Source: Uloborus plumipes (Eukaryota; Arthropoda; Arachnida; Araneae; Uloboridae). From it: a DNA stretch of 64,000 bases. The notes below the pieces were generated by a model. It saw only the letters and a program-made list of their open reading frames with translations, made no database searches and was not told the DNA's origin. The number at the start of each line of letters is the position of its first letter. Position 1 is the first letter of the stretch. Positions 21,901 to 33,473 of this stretch are shown one piece after another. Location: assembly GCA_038373865.1 (NCBI GenBank), contig JAXGGA010001140.1:62001-126000 (forward strand). Reading direction: 5' to 3'. The position numbers and the translations under genes were made by a program.

Positions 21901-23950
21901 TTTTAACACAGAGTTCATGTTATAAATACTGGATGAATCACGGATGTGTAAATAACTTTTACATCATAAGCATGGAGAAATTTATGTACTTAAATGTCGT
22001 TTTTGGAAAAAATCTTTCAAAAATCTTAAATCGATTAGTTATAATATCATTGATTTTATCTTGACGACCTTAATGAAAATAGTATATTTTTCATTATAAA
22101 ACTCATTAATACGCAAAATAATCTTTGAATGATCCCTCTACTACAACAGTATTTCGTGAGACACACGAATCATTAAAACAATTTCTAACTGAGCGCATTA
22201 TTAAAACAGTACTTTGTGAAACTTAAAAATGATTTAATGGCTTCTTTAACGCTCCTCTTTACTAAAACGGTGTGCCAAAAGTCGAGTTTAAGTACCAAAG
22301 ACTTTCATGACAAACTTTCAGTTTATTTCTAATATTCGACATTGAAATATATACTGCTGATAGATTCAGTGATGTCTAAAATATCTGATAAGATTTAACC
22401 TCAAATAAAGCAGTAGCGGAAATGTGATAATACGAGCTTGTATTTTATTTATGACATACTAGTACTAAAGAATTTTTAAAAAATGTATTAGCTCCCTTTA
22501 TAATTACTAACATTTTACGCTAGTTCTAAATTATAAATTTGAAAACTTATTCTTCTTCAATCCAGAAATGAGAAAAATATGATTAAAATAAAAAAGGACA
22601 AGTGTTACTAATGACTTGAGGTGCGAGTAAAATGGAAGTAAAGTGTTTTTTTTTATTATTATTATTATTTCGTATTTGTTTATTTATTAGATTTATGACA
22701 CTTTTTATACGGAGAGAATTAGCTTCATTGAGAGAAAAGGAGCTTAGTATCACGGAATAAATAAGTTGCGTGCATTGTAATACATTTTTAAACAACCGTT
22801 TAAGATTATATAATACGTAATACCAACAAAAAATGGCCAAGTCTGGCAATCCACATTAGTAAACCAATTTGCGCTTTATGTACATTAATTCGTCTTAATA
22901 TACAACAATGTTAAAGTGTGTCTATAAAATCCAGAATAAACGATAAAAAATTCTTAAAAACTTCATTACATTTTTCTTCTAGATTCAACTAACCCATTTT
23001 GATCACTCTTTGTTGCATCACCATTATCCAAGCTGAAGATCGCAATGCTGAAAAACTCGAGGTAAGATTTTTTTTTTTTTTTTGTAAGATGAAAAATTCC
23101 TGTTAAATCATTTGCAAAACTTATTTATAACTATGCTCAAATAACGTGTGTAGAAAAATATTTTTTAGTTTTTTTCCTTTTAGCTTTCTGATAACATTTT
23201 AAATCTGTGCTACTTGCGATAATAATTAATCTGTAGCAAACTTCATGCGTATATGCTTTTGAGTGAATTGTATAATTTTAGCTTCATCTTGAACTACGGT
23301 GGAGAAAGTAAAGCATCATTATTTGTTTAAATTGTCATAGTATACGAAGAATAACTTTGCCAACAACGTACTTAGATAGTAATTTGTTTTGCTAAAACGT
23401 TCAAACATTTCCTCATCAGCAGAAATGAACTAGTCCAAAGTCAGGAGTCTTGTTATCAAAGCCACATTATACTATGCAATAAATCTTCAGTTGCAACCAT
23501 TCTGCATTAACTCTTTTCATTTTGTTGTTATTAACAGTCCGATCAAAAGCATAATCTTACAAATAGTTTATAAATTCCTATCCTGGAAACCGCTCTGAGA
23601 CTTAATAAAATAATAAGTTTCCGTTTCTCCATTAAAGAGCCACAAAAGAGCAGTGAAAAAATCCAGCGGAAAAAGAAACATTTTGAAAAGCAATGCAAGC
23701 TGGAAACACGCTGACACCTCAGAAAAATTAATTTATTTTGCAACCGAAGGATATTATTTGGGAAGATTTAATCTGCGCTTTCCAGCTAAAGAGAGTTGGG
23801 ATTTTTCTTAATACATGCTCCTTGAAGTAAGGTATATTAAACAAAAATAAGAAGTATCTTCAGATTTTGTTTTTCATTCCTTGAGTAATACATTTGAACA
23901 TCTTAAAAGAATGCAAACCAAAGAAACGTTTACTTCTGCACTGCTTATGC
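18906..23950. other. Long AT-rich stretch without recognised genes or repeats
   Basis: Five kilobases of apparently unique AT-rich DNA. A 98-codon minus frame (19168-19464) and an 88-codon minus frame (22583-22849) show no domain and AT-driven composition. The only coding-like signal is the small exon candidate at 22983-23061. Confidence 0.5.
22983..23061 (+). other. Candidate short exon encoding a signal-peptide-like segment (weak)
   Basis: A pyrimidine-rich acceptor (TTTTTCTTCTAG, ending 22982) and a consensus donor (GAG|GTAAG, from 23062) bound 79 bp. In one frame the last 22 codons read ILITLCCITIIQA followed by EDRNAEKLE, a hydrophobic run ending in a small residue after Gln and then a charged stretch, like the end of a secretory signal peptide. 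However, a TAA codon lies in that frame just inside the acceptor and no ATG opens it (the first codon is ATT). As written it cannot start or be entered in frame. It may be a decayed exon or chance. No matching downstream exon was found. Confidence 0.2.
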
Positions 23951-24337
23951 ATTTACAGTATAATACTGGAATCCTATGTTACAATTTAAAACTGTAAAAT
24001 ACACAGTAATAAACTGTAAAACTAGCAATTTTAAGGTCTCTTTCTGTAAAGTTTGCAATTTTACAATTTATTGCAGAAAATTTAGCTGTATTATACTGTA
24101 AAAGCAACAGTATAATACTGGCAGCAGAGGTTCCAGCAAATAACTGAAAAGTGTACGGTAATAGATTGTTAAATTAGCAATTTTACATTATATTACAGTA
24201 AAATTAGCAATTTTACAATTTAGTGCTGTAAAAGTAGCAATTCTACAGTTTATTATTGTAAAATTAGCAATTTTTACAGTTTATTACCATAAACTTAGCT
24301 GTATTGTACTGTAAAAAAACATTCATTTTGTACAGTG
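23951..24337. mobile_element. Palindrome-array MITE (ACTGTAAAATT family), copy 1
   Basis: Made of repeated units of the type ACTGTAAAATTAGCAATTTT followed by ACAGTTTATT, each unit itself an imperfect palindrome. It contains CAGTATAATACTGG twice (about 23956 and 24107), the second followed by GCAGCAGAGGTTCCA, a phrase shared with the copy at 61 kb. The right end TACAGTG is the reverse complement of CACTGTA, fitting the CACTG terminus of the family. The left border is unclear. Confidence 0.65.
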
Positions 24338-24636
24338 TGCCGAATATGTATGGAAAGTATGAGAACAAATATATACAATGTGTTTCCTTTTAACCTCCAA
24401 TACGTCTAGTTCCGTAAGCGTTATTCTTAGATACATACTTCCAGATGCAAAAATGCTCAAAATAAGGTGCAGATTTAAATATTAACAGCTTGAAGCAAAG
24501 AAGACTTTTGTGAAAAATACGAAATCTAACTCTTAACATAATTTTCTGTCCCACTATCTTATGTTTAGGGAATTAAAAAACAATTCTGACAGAAAAACTT
24601 GACATTAGCACCACCAATATTCATCGAGATACGAAA

Positions 24637-24690
24637 CAGGCCCGTCATTTAGGGCGGCCGGGGGGGGGGGCCAATTGCCCCCTCCCTGAC
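24637..24690 (+). mobile_element. hAT-like transposon end (single end)
   Basis: CAGGCCCGTCATTTAGGGCG, then a G11 run, then CCAATTGCCCCCTCCC resembles the CAGGG(G)CCGTC-type termini of hAT elements. No partner end was found to the right, so length and status are unknown. Confidence 0.35.
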
Positions 24691-25089
24691 TTTGAGAAAT
24701 CAATGTATTTACATATAAATGAGCGTGGTTTTTGATGCTTTCCAATGAATTTGCATTGTGTTTGGACTCTATGTTTTTCTTTTTTTTCTGTGAGAAATTC
24801 GTCTGGCTTAAGTGTTTTATCTTTCTTTCACTAAAAGTATTTATTTGAAAATGTATTTCAACTGTTCTAGATTAAAAGGTATTACCGTAAGTCCTTTACT
24901 AAAACCTTGTTCATGCCAAAAAGCTATAACTCTCTACAAACTGTACATTAACTGAACAGGAAATGGTACATTAAGGAATTACTGAAAAGGGTTCAAAGAT
25001 CGAAAGAATTATTGTCAAAAATCAGAAAAAAAAGCATATCCATTTCCTTATGCTCAATATCAATTGCTTTTGTCATAAGAATTTAGAGC

Positions 25090-25270
25090 CTGAAAAAGTC
25101 CAAAAATAGACCTATTAGACACCATGCCAGGAAAGACCTTCAACCATAGAATGCACGATCGTTAGCTTCAACGTTAGGATTAATGATTCTCATCCGAGTC
25201 TTATTTTCTTCTGATCTTCTCATAAAGTTTCCTATTTTTTTTCTTTCGTAAAGGAAAAGTTGGCAGTAAT
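25090..25270 (+). repeat. Dispersed repeat family D, copy 1
   Basis: Core phrases GACCTATTAGACACCATGCC, then CACGATCGTTAGCTTC and GATTAATGATTCTCATC, occur in the same order and orientation at 39.84-39.93 kb and 49.63-49.72 kb. Copies are diverged (roughly 70-80% over about 100 bp by eye). No coding frame is shared. Confidence 0.55.
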
Positions 25271-27030
25271 AAATATATCTCCTTTTCACCATACATTAAA
25301 AATATCATGGGAAAAAGGTTTCTTTCAAATTAACATCTTTGAAATAGTTCTGCAGGATAATCGTCATATTTAGGGCAAACATTTTACAAAAAAAAATAGC
25401 TAAGGATAGTTTTGTTAGATACGTTGAAAAATATTTTTAAACAGCAAACTAAAATTCATTCTTTTTAGATTTTGAAAAAATATTTTCTAGCACTTATTTT
25501 ATCAACAGCTTACTATTCTGCCGTGCTAAGCGCAAAAGTAGTATCTGCAGTTGAGGTTAAACTGAGATATTACTCTTTAAAGTTTTGCGCCAACATGCAT
25601 TTGATTCAGATGAAGCTTTTTCAGATTTTTTAAAAAATATTTTCCGTTCTCAAATGACCATATAATTTTGTATTTTGGTAAAATAAGTCTTAAAGAGCCA
25701 CCCGGTGACAATAACTCAATTTTATCAAAAAGTACAGATACGACTTTTGTGCTTAGTACGACAGTATTACCCTCAAATAACTGCGAATATATGTTGTTTT
25801 TTCTTTATTTGTCCCTGAAGATTGCATTAACTTTTAAGTAGTGCAAATACGCTTAGTGCTATTGCAGCTTTTGAACAAAGATTGACAGAAAATAATTACT
25901 GTCTTTGAAGTGCAGGCTATATGTTTTCAATTTAGATTGTCTTACACGAATCTCATACCAAAATGAACTCTATTTCTAGATCACAGAGAGGAGAAAATGC
26001 ACTGGTGTCTTTTATTTATAGCTTAAAATTTCGTTACAATGTGTCCTTTTCTTGTTTTGAAGAACATATATTCAATTGCAAGAAAACGTTCATGCGGCAC
26101 CATATATGAAATTTTATGGAGTTTTTATTAAATGTAAATAGTGAAAGCGAGAGTACTCGTAAGAAGAAAAAACACAGTTGCTAAAAATAGCTGCATGAAA
26201 ATAGCTTTAGCCGTTCGAGTTTCATTTTGTTTTAACAGTAGAAAAACGGATATGTAGTATACCTTCCTTTTATTTTATTGAAACATTCTGTTATAAGGGA
26301 AATCACATCGATGCTCAAAAGAACGCTAGTCAAAAGTGAATGCCATTTTAGGATATTAACAAGCGCGGGTTTCATAATGAATCATTATTGTTGCAAATTT
26401 TAAATTGTTACTATAAGTTCATCATCAATTATCACTAGTACTACTACTAGTGAGATTAGTTGCACTTAAAGTAGAAATATATGCCACAAAAGCCATGCGC
26501 TTCTTACGCTTTAAGGTACACATGACAAGGTAATAAAGTATTGTAATTTTCTATCTGGTATGCAATGGCGTTAAAATACTAATAAAATGGCGTTAAATTA
26601 ATATTTAAATGCCAAATACATTAAATTTTACACTAGCTTTCTTGCACTTAAGCAGACAATTTTTGTAATATCAAATCTTTCTTTTATGCTTGACCTGTCA
26701 ATTTTCTTAGAATTAACTTTCTCTTGTTTTAAACGCTGATGCAAGGGGGGGGGGGCAGGTACGTTTAACTTGTGTATCTGTGAGCCTGTCTGTGGAGTAA
26801 TCTTCTAAGTAGATGAACCAATCGACCTCCCCCCTCCCGCATAAACAATCTCAGACGTCCTCTCTCTCCGATAGTAAGACTAGCATATTATAGTAAATAT
26901 AAGGTAAAATATTGGATTTTTTTTTCTTTTTATAAACTAGAAATCTTACTTCTGGGTGTCAGCCCCAAGAAGAGAGTAGCACAGGGTAATAACACCCAGG
27001 GTATCCTGAGGTTCGAAAAAAAAAGTATGT
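25271..27030. other. No gene recognised; AT-rich
   Basis: Contains a G10 run near 26746, a (C)n-rich segment near 26826-26838 and a perfect 8-bp stem CTGGGTGT/ACACCCAG near 26953-26996. Nothing else stands out. Confidence 0.5.
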
Positions 27031-27660
27031 ATATATAGGGTCATTCCATAGTGACTAACGTAACATTCAGAGCTAATTTTGTAACTGTTTTTACTGGTAA
27101 CTTAAAGGATAAAAATATTTTTTAGTTATGCTGGTAGATTTACAACGTACATGGTATCTATGTATCATTTCTGCTAAGATTTTAAAACAAACTTACTGAT
27201 AGTAGATATTTTTTCAACCAAAATAGCAGCGTGACTAACGTAACATTTTTGCAAACCTGAAAATTAATGCTCACGTTGTAAGGCAACAATTTCTCAAAGT
27301 TAAGCAAGTGTTAAAAATTGAATTATATATTTGAAAAATGTACAAAGTTGGCTTTTAAAAACATGAAACACATGTATTAAATCTTATTTTTTTTTTTTTA
27401 GTCTTAAGTGTCACTTTTACTCAAGACGGAGTGTGACTAACGTAACGTGACTAACGTAACCATCGAATAACAAGCAGTAAACACACTACAAAATATTTAT
27501 TATGGCTGATCTCTGTAATAATTACAATGTTTTTTCAATTTTTTTTTAACTTCCTATGTTGTATGATTTTTATTTATTTATTTAGTTTTGGTACTTTTTT
27601 CACTTCGGTATTTTTTTTCTTCGTCTGAGGTTGACATTTCTATGGAATGACGCTATATAT
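27031..27660. mobile_element. Inverted-repeat element reiterating GTGACTAACGTAAC
   Basis: 21-bp terminal inverted repeats with one mismatch: the left (27031-27051) contains GGGTCATTCCATAG and the right (27640-27660), reverse-complemented, contains GCGTCATTCCATAG, both preceded by ATATATA. Inside, the exact 14-mer GTGACTAACGTAAC occurs at 27051-27064 (immediately inside the left end), 27231-27244, 27433-27446 and 27447-27460, the last two back to back. No transposase or other coding frame. An (AT)n tract at the right border later received the Gypsy element. Confidence 0.7.
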
Positions 27661-27674
27661 ATATATATATATAT
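27654..27674. repeat. (TA)n microsatellite at the Gypsy insertion site
   Basis: About ten TA dinucleotides. The Gypsy element inserted within this tract, which makes the 4-bp target duplication (ATAT) less informative. Confidence 0.9.
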
Positions 27675-28290
27675 TGTTACAAATCTTGTAAATAGTTGTT
27701 GTTTTTCCTGCCTTGCATCATTTTCATTAGTTTTGGTTTTATCTGACGTCATGTTGCAAAAGTATCTGAAGATATCACTTTTATCACTTGTATACCGGCC
27801 CTGTAACACTTTGCAGTTTTTACACTTGCCCTAACTTTAATAAGCGTGAAGACATTTTCGCGCCGAGTGTGTTTTTGTTTTCTTTTTACTAGAAGTTTCG
27901 TGAATGGATTGTTCGAATTTATGAATAAACAGAATACTCCAGATATTTCTAGAACGTAGTAGAAATGTCCTTCAGAGTATAAAAAGCTGGCCTTGAACAC
28001 AAGTCAGTTAGTTTTTCTCAGATGGGTTTTCTGAGATGCTCGTTTTCGTTCGCTTGGGCGGATGGTTGTTTTGCTTTTGTAATTGCTTAATTACTGTTCA
28101 CGTTAGATACGTGGTGCTGAGTTACTGTTGAGAGTACAGTGTACTGTTTGTTGCCTAATTGCTGATGTTTAGCAATTGTTTTCTGCTCTTATTGTAAATA
28201 GTGTAAATACTTGTAAATAAATTTATAGTTACTTCCTCAAGATTGGAATGCTCATTTGAAGAAAGTTGAAGGTGCAACGGACTCGTTACA
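27675..28290 (+). repeat. Gypsy 5' LTR
   Basis: Begins TGTTACAAATC and ends CTCGTTACA, so the ends are TGTTAC/GTTACA. A TATA box (TATAAAA, 27978-27984) lies 310 bp in and an AATAAA polyadenylation signal at 28216-28221, which delimits a plausible R region between them. Confidence 0.97.
27978..27984 (+). promoter_or_regulatory. LTR TATA box
   Basis: TATAAAA in the 5' LTR, repeated at 33777-33783 in the 3' LTR; the likely RNA polymerase II promoter core of the element. The base two after the box differs between LTRs (27986 G, 33785 A). Confidence 0.7.
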
Positions 28291-28294
28291 ATTT

Positions 28295-28312
28295 TGGCGC
28301 CCAACGTGGGGC
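28295..28312 (+). other. Gypsy primer binding site, complementary to tRNA-Lys
   Basis: TGGCGCCCAACGTGGGGC, 4 nt after the LTR, is the 18-nt sequence known as the tRNA-Lys(1,2)-type primer binding site. The cellular tRNA would prime minus-strand DNA synthesis here. Confidence 0.85.
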
Positions 28313-28387
28313 ATCTTGAAGGACTTTCTTGGAATTATCTGTGAACTTGGACTTTTCTTCCTGTGGACTTTTTGACTTCGGAATTTT

Positions 28388-31378
28388 ATGGTAATTACTC
28401 GAGCAATGGATGAACAACTGAAAAAACTCCTGGATGCGATCAACGCTGTTAAAAATGACATGGCTGCGAATCAAGAACAATTAAAAAATGATATGGCGAC
28501 TATGGCTACTAATCAAGAACAATTAAAAAATAATTTAACCGCTAGCATAACTTCAAGTCAAGAAGAAATTAAGAATGATTTAACCGCTAGCATAACTTCA
28601 AGTCAAGAAGAAATTAAGAATGAGTTAACCGCTAGCATAACTTCAAGTCAAGAAGAAATTAAGAGCGATCTAACGTCAATGAAAAGTTTGGTGGAAAGTA
28701 AATTTGCCAATATGGAAAATAAAATGGAGGCTCTTGAAGAAAAAGTTGACAGCGTTGAGGATCGAATCACTACAGTAGAAAACCATGTGGAAAAGAAAAT
28801 TAAAGAACTTGAATCAAAGTTATCAGGATCCTGCAATAACTCAGACAGCGTTGAGAATCGAATCACCACAGTAGAAAACAATGTTGAAAAGAAAATTAAA
28901 GAACTTGAATCAAAGTTATCAGCATCCTGCAACAACTCAAGTGACTGTGTAGCTGCAGCTGGAACTTCTCGTTCATCCATTAAACTGGCCACATTTGACG
29001 GGAAAACCTCGTGGAATATTTACAAGAAGCAGTTCCTCATCGTTGCAGAAGCAAACTCTTGGGACTCTTCCACGAAAGCCTGTCAACTTGCAGCCTCGCT
29101 GAGAGGGGATGCAGCTGAAATACTACAGACCTTCCCAGAGGACAAGCTCTGTGACTTCGAAGCCTTATCATCGGCCTTGGAGCTTCGCTTTGGCGAAGTA
29201 TGCCAAAAAGAATTCAGCCGACTCCAGCTGAAATCCCGACTCCAGAGGGATGGAGAGACTTTGCAAGTGTTTGCAGCAGACGTTGAGAGGCTTTCCCATC
29301 TCGCCTTCTCGAACTGTCCTTCGGATGTTCGCGATAGCCTGGCCCTGAACTACTTCATAGACGGAGTGCGAAGTCCAGAAGTCCAGACGGCTCTCCGGAT
29401 GGCGGACATCAAAGATCTTAAATCCGGTCTAGTCTACGCAATGAAGTTCGAGGCTGCACAGCAAATATCCCGCAAGGATCGCCATTCTATCAGGGGCTTG
29501 GAAGTGAGTGCCCAGGGTTCGAACTCAACTCGTCTCTCGGACATTGAGCGACAAATCAAAGAGATGTCGGGGACCCTGAAGAAGATTTCGGCTCACAAAG
29601 ACCAAGGTAGACAAACACTGAAGTGCTGGAAATGTGGCGGTGAGGGCCACGTACGAAGGAATTGCGAAGCTCGCCAAGAAAAGAAGACGTCTCCCAAAGT
29701 TTTCCAGATTTCCCCAAGAACTGGCGGCTGCAACGGACTGTTCATTTACGCATATGTGAATGGATTTCCCTGCGAAATGATTGTGGACACAGGAGCCAAC
29801 GTTACCATCATTAGGACTGATGTGGCTCGTCAATTTGGACTCAAGATCTTGTGGACGCCGCCATGCGTTACTCTCCAAACTGTGACAGGTGACAAAATCG
29901 AGATTGAAGGAAAAGTGAACTTAGAAATAATGTTCGGAAGCGCCACTTACCATCACACGGCATTCGTCGCTGACATTACAGATCCCTTCATTCTCGGACT
30001 GGACTTTTTGAGAAAATTTGATTTTTCTATCGACTTTAAAAATAATGAGCTGCACTCGACGAGGGAAGACATAGCAATTTTCAACACCGAAAATAACTTA
30101 AAATCCGCTCATCAAATAATAGCCCAAACAGATTTATCGATTCCCTCTAGATCAGAAGTACTAATACCTGGCTCCCTCAAGGAAAACAACAGCTTTAAAT
30201 TCGGCCTCATTGAATATCCTAACCAGAGTAATAGCCCAAAAGGAGTACTAGTGGCATCTACGCTTGTGGACCTTTCAAGGAATGCAGTTCCTGTGAGAGT
30301 CGCCAATGTGAGTGAAAGACCGAGGAATATTAAGAAAGGAGAAGTGTTGGCAACTTGTACTCCCGTAAACTGCATCATCAGAAGAATTGATTCCTCCGAG
30401 ACTGTGTCTTCCGAGTCCTTGACTTCGAAATTAATTGGGAGTGCACCATTATCGAAGGATCAAAGATACGCTGCGGAAAAATTGGTGGACAACTTCAAGC
30501 AGGTGTTTTCATCTACATCCGAGGATGTTGGTCGCACGAGTTTAACGCAGCATAGGATCGACACTGGAGATCATCCCCCTATCAAGCAGCATCCAAGACG
30601 ACTACCGTTCGCCAAGAAGGAAGAGGTTGAGATCCTCTTGAAAGAGATGCAGGAGAATGACGTCATCGAACCCTCATCCAGTCCTTGGGCATCCCCTATC
30701 GTCTTGGTCCGAAAGAAAGACGGCTCCACCAGATTTTGTGTTGACTACCGACGCCTGAATGACATCACCAAGAAGGACAGTTACCCTCTTCCACGGATCG
30801 ATGACACTCTGGACACCCTTTCCGGACACAAGTGGTTTTCGACCCTGGATTTAAAGAGCGGCTACTGGCAGGTGGAGATACACCCCGACGACCGAGAGAA
30901 GACGGCGTTTACAACCGGACAAGGCTTGTGGCAGTTCAAAGTGATGCCCTTCGGCCTCTGCAATGCACCAGCCACGTTCGAGCGTCTTATGGAATCAGTG
31001 TTACGAGGACTGTCTTATGAATCCTGTCTTGTCTACTTGGACGACATTATCATCATAGGACGCAGTTTTGAGGAACATTTGGCTAATCTTAGGAAGGTGC
31101 TGCAAAAGCTTAAGGAAGCCAACCTGAAGTTAAGCCCGTCCAAATGTAATTTGTTCCGCCGTGAGGTGAACTACCTTGGTCACATTATCTCTTCCGAAGG
31201 TGTACGAACAGATCCAGATAAGGTATCTGCAGTCAAGAATTGGAGCCGCCCCGAAAATGTCCATCAGCTGCGAAGTTTCCTGGGGCTCTGCACGTACTAC
31301 AGGAAGTTTGTGAAGGGTTTTTCCAATATTGCACGACCTTTGCATAAGCTGACGGAGAGCAAACAAAAATTTGAATGA
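28388..31378 (+). pseudogene. Gypsy gag-protease-RT segment, ending at a premature TGA
   Basis: 996 codons. Residues 1-185 form a coiled coil with internal repeats: three 15-residue copies of TASITSSQEEIKNDL and two copies of a DRITTVENHVEKK-type unit. The capsid-like region starts near residue 200 (LATFDGKTSWNIYKKQF). The CCHC knuckle CWKCGGEGHVRRNC is at about 413-426, the aspartic protease VDTGANVTII with catalytic Asp near 467, and the reverse transcriptase has FSTLDLKSGYW and the YLDD catalytic box at 883-886. TGA at 31376-31378 falls at the RT-RNase H junction where related proteins usually have Trp, consistent with one TGG-to-TGA change. The same frame continues beyond it. A second Met at codon 9 is an alternative start; there is no gag-pol frameshift. 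Confidence 0.93.
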
Positions 31379-31966
31379 TCCAAAGAATGCGAGGATGCAT
31401 TTCTACAGCTGAAGGAGGCTTTAACATCAACGCCTATTCTCTCTTATCCTCAGCCTGGAAAATCCTTCATACTTGACACTGATGCGAGCCACGAGAGCGT
31501 TGGAGCTGTTTTATCTCAAGAAATAGACGGTAACGAACATGTCATCGCCTACTGGAGCAAATGCTTATCCAAGTCGGAGCGAAATTATTGTGTCACGAGA
31601 AAGGAATTGCTCGCCATAGTTAAAGCTGTAGAACATTTCCATCATTACCTCTACGGCCGTAAATTCCTGCTCCGGACCGATCATGCCTCTTTAACTTGGC
31701 TTTTGAATTTCAAGAATCCAGAGGGCCAGGTAGCCAGGTGGATACAGCGGCTCCAGGAATATGACATCGAGATTAAGCACCGAAAAGGTTTGTCACACGG
31801 TAATGCTGACGCATTGTCAAGAAGACCTTGTTCCGAGAACTGCCATTATTGCTCCCGAATAGAGAAACAGTACGGGACGACAATCCCTACTGCCTGCCAA
31901 GTTACTGCTACATCAACATCTTCAGATCCCGATCCATGGAGTGACGACCAAGTAAGAAAAGATTAG
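31379..31966 (+). pseudogene. Gypsy RNase H segment between two stop codons
   Basis: Same reading frame as the upstream gag-RT segment. RNase H motifs are LDTDASHESVGAVLS (first catalytic Asp), TRKELLAIV (catalytic Glu) and LRTDHASL (Asp), followed by WIQRLQEYD and GNADALSRRP, which normally mark the RNase H end. The segment closes with TAG at 31964-31966, in the linker before integrase. The first usable ATG is at 31607, so it is unlikely to be translated alone. Confidence 0.9.
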
Positions 31967-33241
31967 CTTGAAGACCCAGACCTTAAACCTATCATAGAGT
32001 TAATGGAAAAGGACAGTCGGCGACCTAGTTGGCAAGACGTTTCTATCTACAGTCCTGCAACGAAAAGATACTGGGCTCTATGGAAATCTCTCCAGCTGCG
32101 GAATGGCGTCCTGTATCGGAAATGGGAATCTGACGATGGTAAAGCATTCAAATGGCAGTTACTCCTTCCCAGATCAAGAATTCCAGACGTTCTAAAGGAG
32201 TTGCACAGTAGTCCGACTGGAGGACATTTTGGTGTGTTGAAAACCCTCTGCAAGGTTCGAGAACGCTTCTTCTGGAGCAAGGCGAAGGATGACGTAGAGA
32301 AGTGGTGTCATTCTTGTGACGCCTGTGCTGCCCGTAAAGGACCGAAGAGAAGAAGCCGCGGGAAGCTACATCTTTACAACGTAGGAGCTCCTTTCGAACG
32401 AATCGGGATCGACATTCTTGGTCCTCTACCGAAAACTACTGATGGGAACAAATACATCCTCGTTTCCATTGACTATTTCACCAAATGGCCCGAAGCATAT
32501 TCCATTCCGGATCAAGAAGCTACCACTGTAGCAGAGACTCTAGTCCAGCATTGGATCTCGAGATATGGGACACCTTTGCAGATCCATTCCGATCAGGGAA
32601 GAAACTTCATCTCTGCTGTGTTTAAGGGCCTATGTGATATCCTCAAAATTGAGAAAACTCGAACGACACCACTACACCCACAATCGGACGGCATGGTGGA
32701 GAGATTCAACAGGACAATCCTTAATAATCTCTCGCTTATGGTCTCCAAAAATCAACAGGATTGGGACAAGAAACTTCCTCTGTTCCTGCTGGCCTACCGC
32801 AGTGCTGTCCACGAGACCACCGGATATTCCCCATCACAGATGCTCTTCGGCCGAGAGCTTCGGCAACCTTGTGATCTCGTCTTCGGTCTCCCTCCAGATG
32901 CGCCTTCATCGCCTGAGGAGTACGTCCAGGATCTCCAGGCCCGGTTGGAAGACGTTCATCACTTCGCACGGGAGCGAATCAACATCGCGACGGAGAAGAT
33001 GAAGACCCGATACGACACAAGGTCCACTGGCCATGACTTTCAAGAAGGTGACAAGGTGTGGCTATGGAATCCCATCCGACGTAAAGGTCTGTCACCCAAA
33101 TTGCAGTCGCATTGGGATGGACCCTACACAGTCCTTCACCGGCTGAACGACGTCGTAGTGAGGATCCAGAAGTCATCACATTCAAAACCTAGGGTTGTAC
33201 ATTATGATCGGCTAGCCCCATACTATGGCCATAGTTCGTAA
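31967..33241 (+). pseudogene. Gypsy integrase segment
   Basis: Same frame again; the stop-free stretch has an ATG at 32003. The HHCC zinc-binding domain is visible (LHSSPTGGHFG near codon 1272, then CHSCDAC). The DD35E catalytic triad lies at frame positions about D1342 (GIDILGPL), D1402 (HSDQGRNF) and E1438 (MVERFN), with 35 residues between the last two. The C-terminal domain has a GPY-type motif (HWDGPYTVLHRLND). No chromodomain is seen. The natural stop is TAA at 33239-33241. Integrase inserts the cDNA into the host genome. The whole frame from 28388 would be 1617 codons but for the two stops. Confidence 0.92.
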
Positions 33242-33460
33242 AATAAATCTAAAGCTACCATGGTAACTTGTTTTTAAATTTTGTAAATAACTTTTGCCTT
33301 TAATTGTTTGTAATATGACTTTATCAATGTTAGTGTTTCTTTCATGTTCTCATTGTTATTGTTTATCATGTTTATGATTGGTCATCATGTAATGTGTGTA
33401 TCTGTAAGTTTTCCCTTGCTTCCTTTCTGGGGATTGTACTGCCCGGGACTTGCAGTCCTT
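33242..33460 (+). other. Gypsy 3' non-coding region
   Basis: AT-rich stretch between the pol stop and the polypurine tract with no open frame of note, so no envelope gene. Confidence 0.8.
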
Positions 33461-33470
33461 GGGAAGGGGG
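33461..33470 (+). other. Gypsy polypurine tract
   Basis: GGGAAGGGGG, 3 nt before the 3' LTR; the expected plus-strand primer site. Confidence 0.85.
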
Positions 33471-33473
33471 CAA

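Noticed and set aside
27600..28000. Frames across the Gypsy LTRs, duplicated at 33372-33799
   Set aside because: They are in the LTR and repeat only because the LTR does; no protein features.
28648..28992. Minus-strand frames inside the Gypsy element (also near 29525-29878, 30112-30378, 32736-32969)
   Set aside because: Antisense shadows of gag-pol with no domains of their own.
31376..31378. Programmed stop-codon readthrough in Gypsy
   Set aside because: The stop is at the RT-RNase H junction where readthrough is not used, it replaces a usual Trp position, and a second stop follows.
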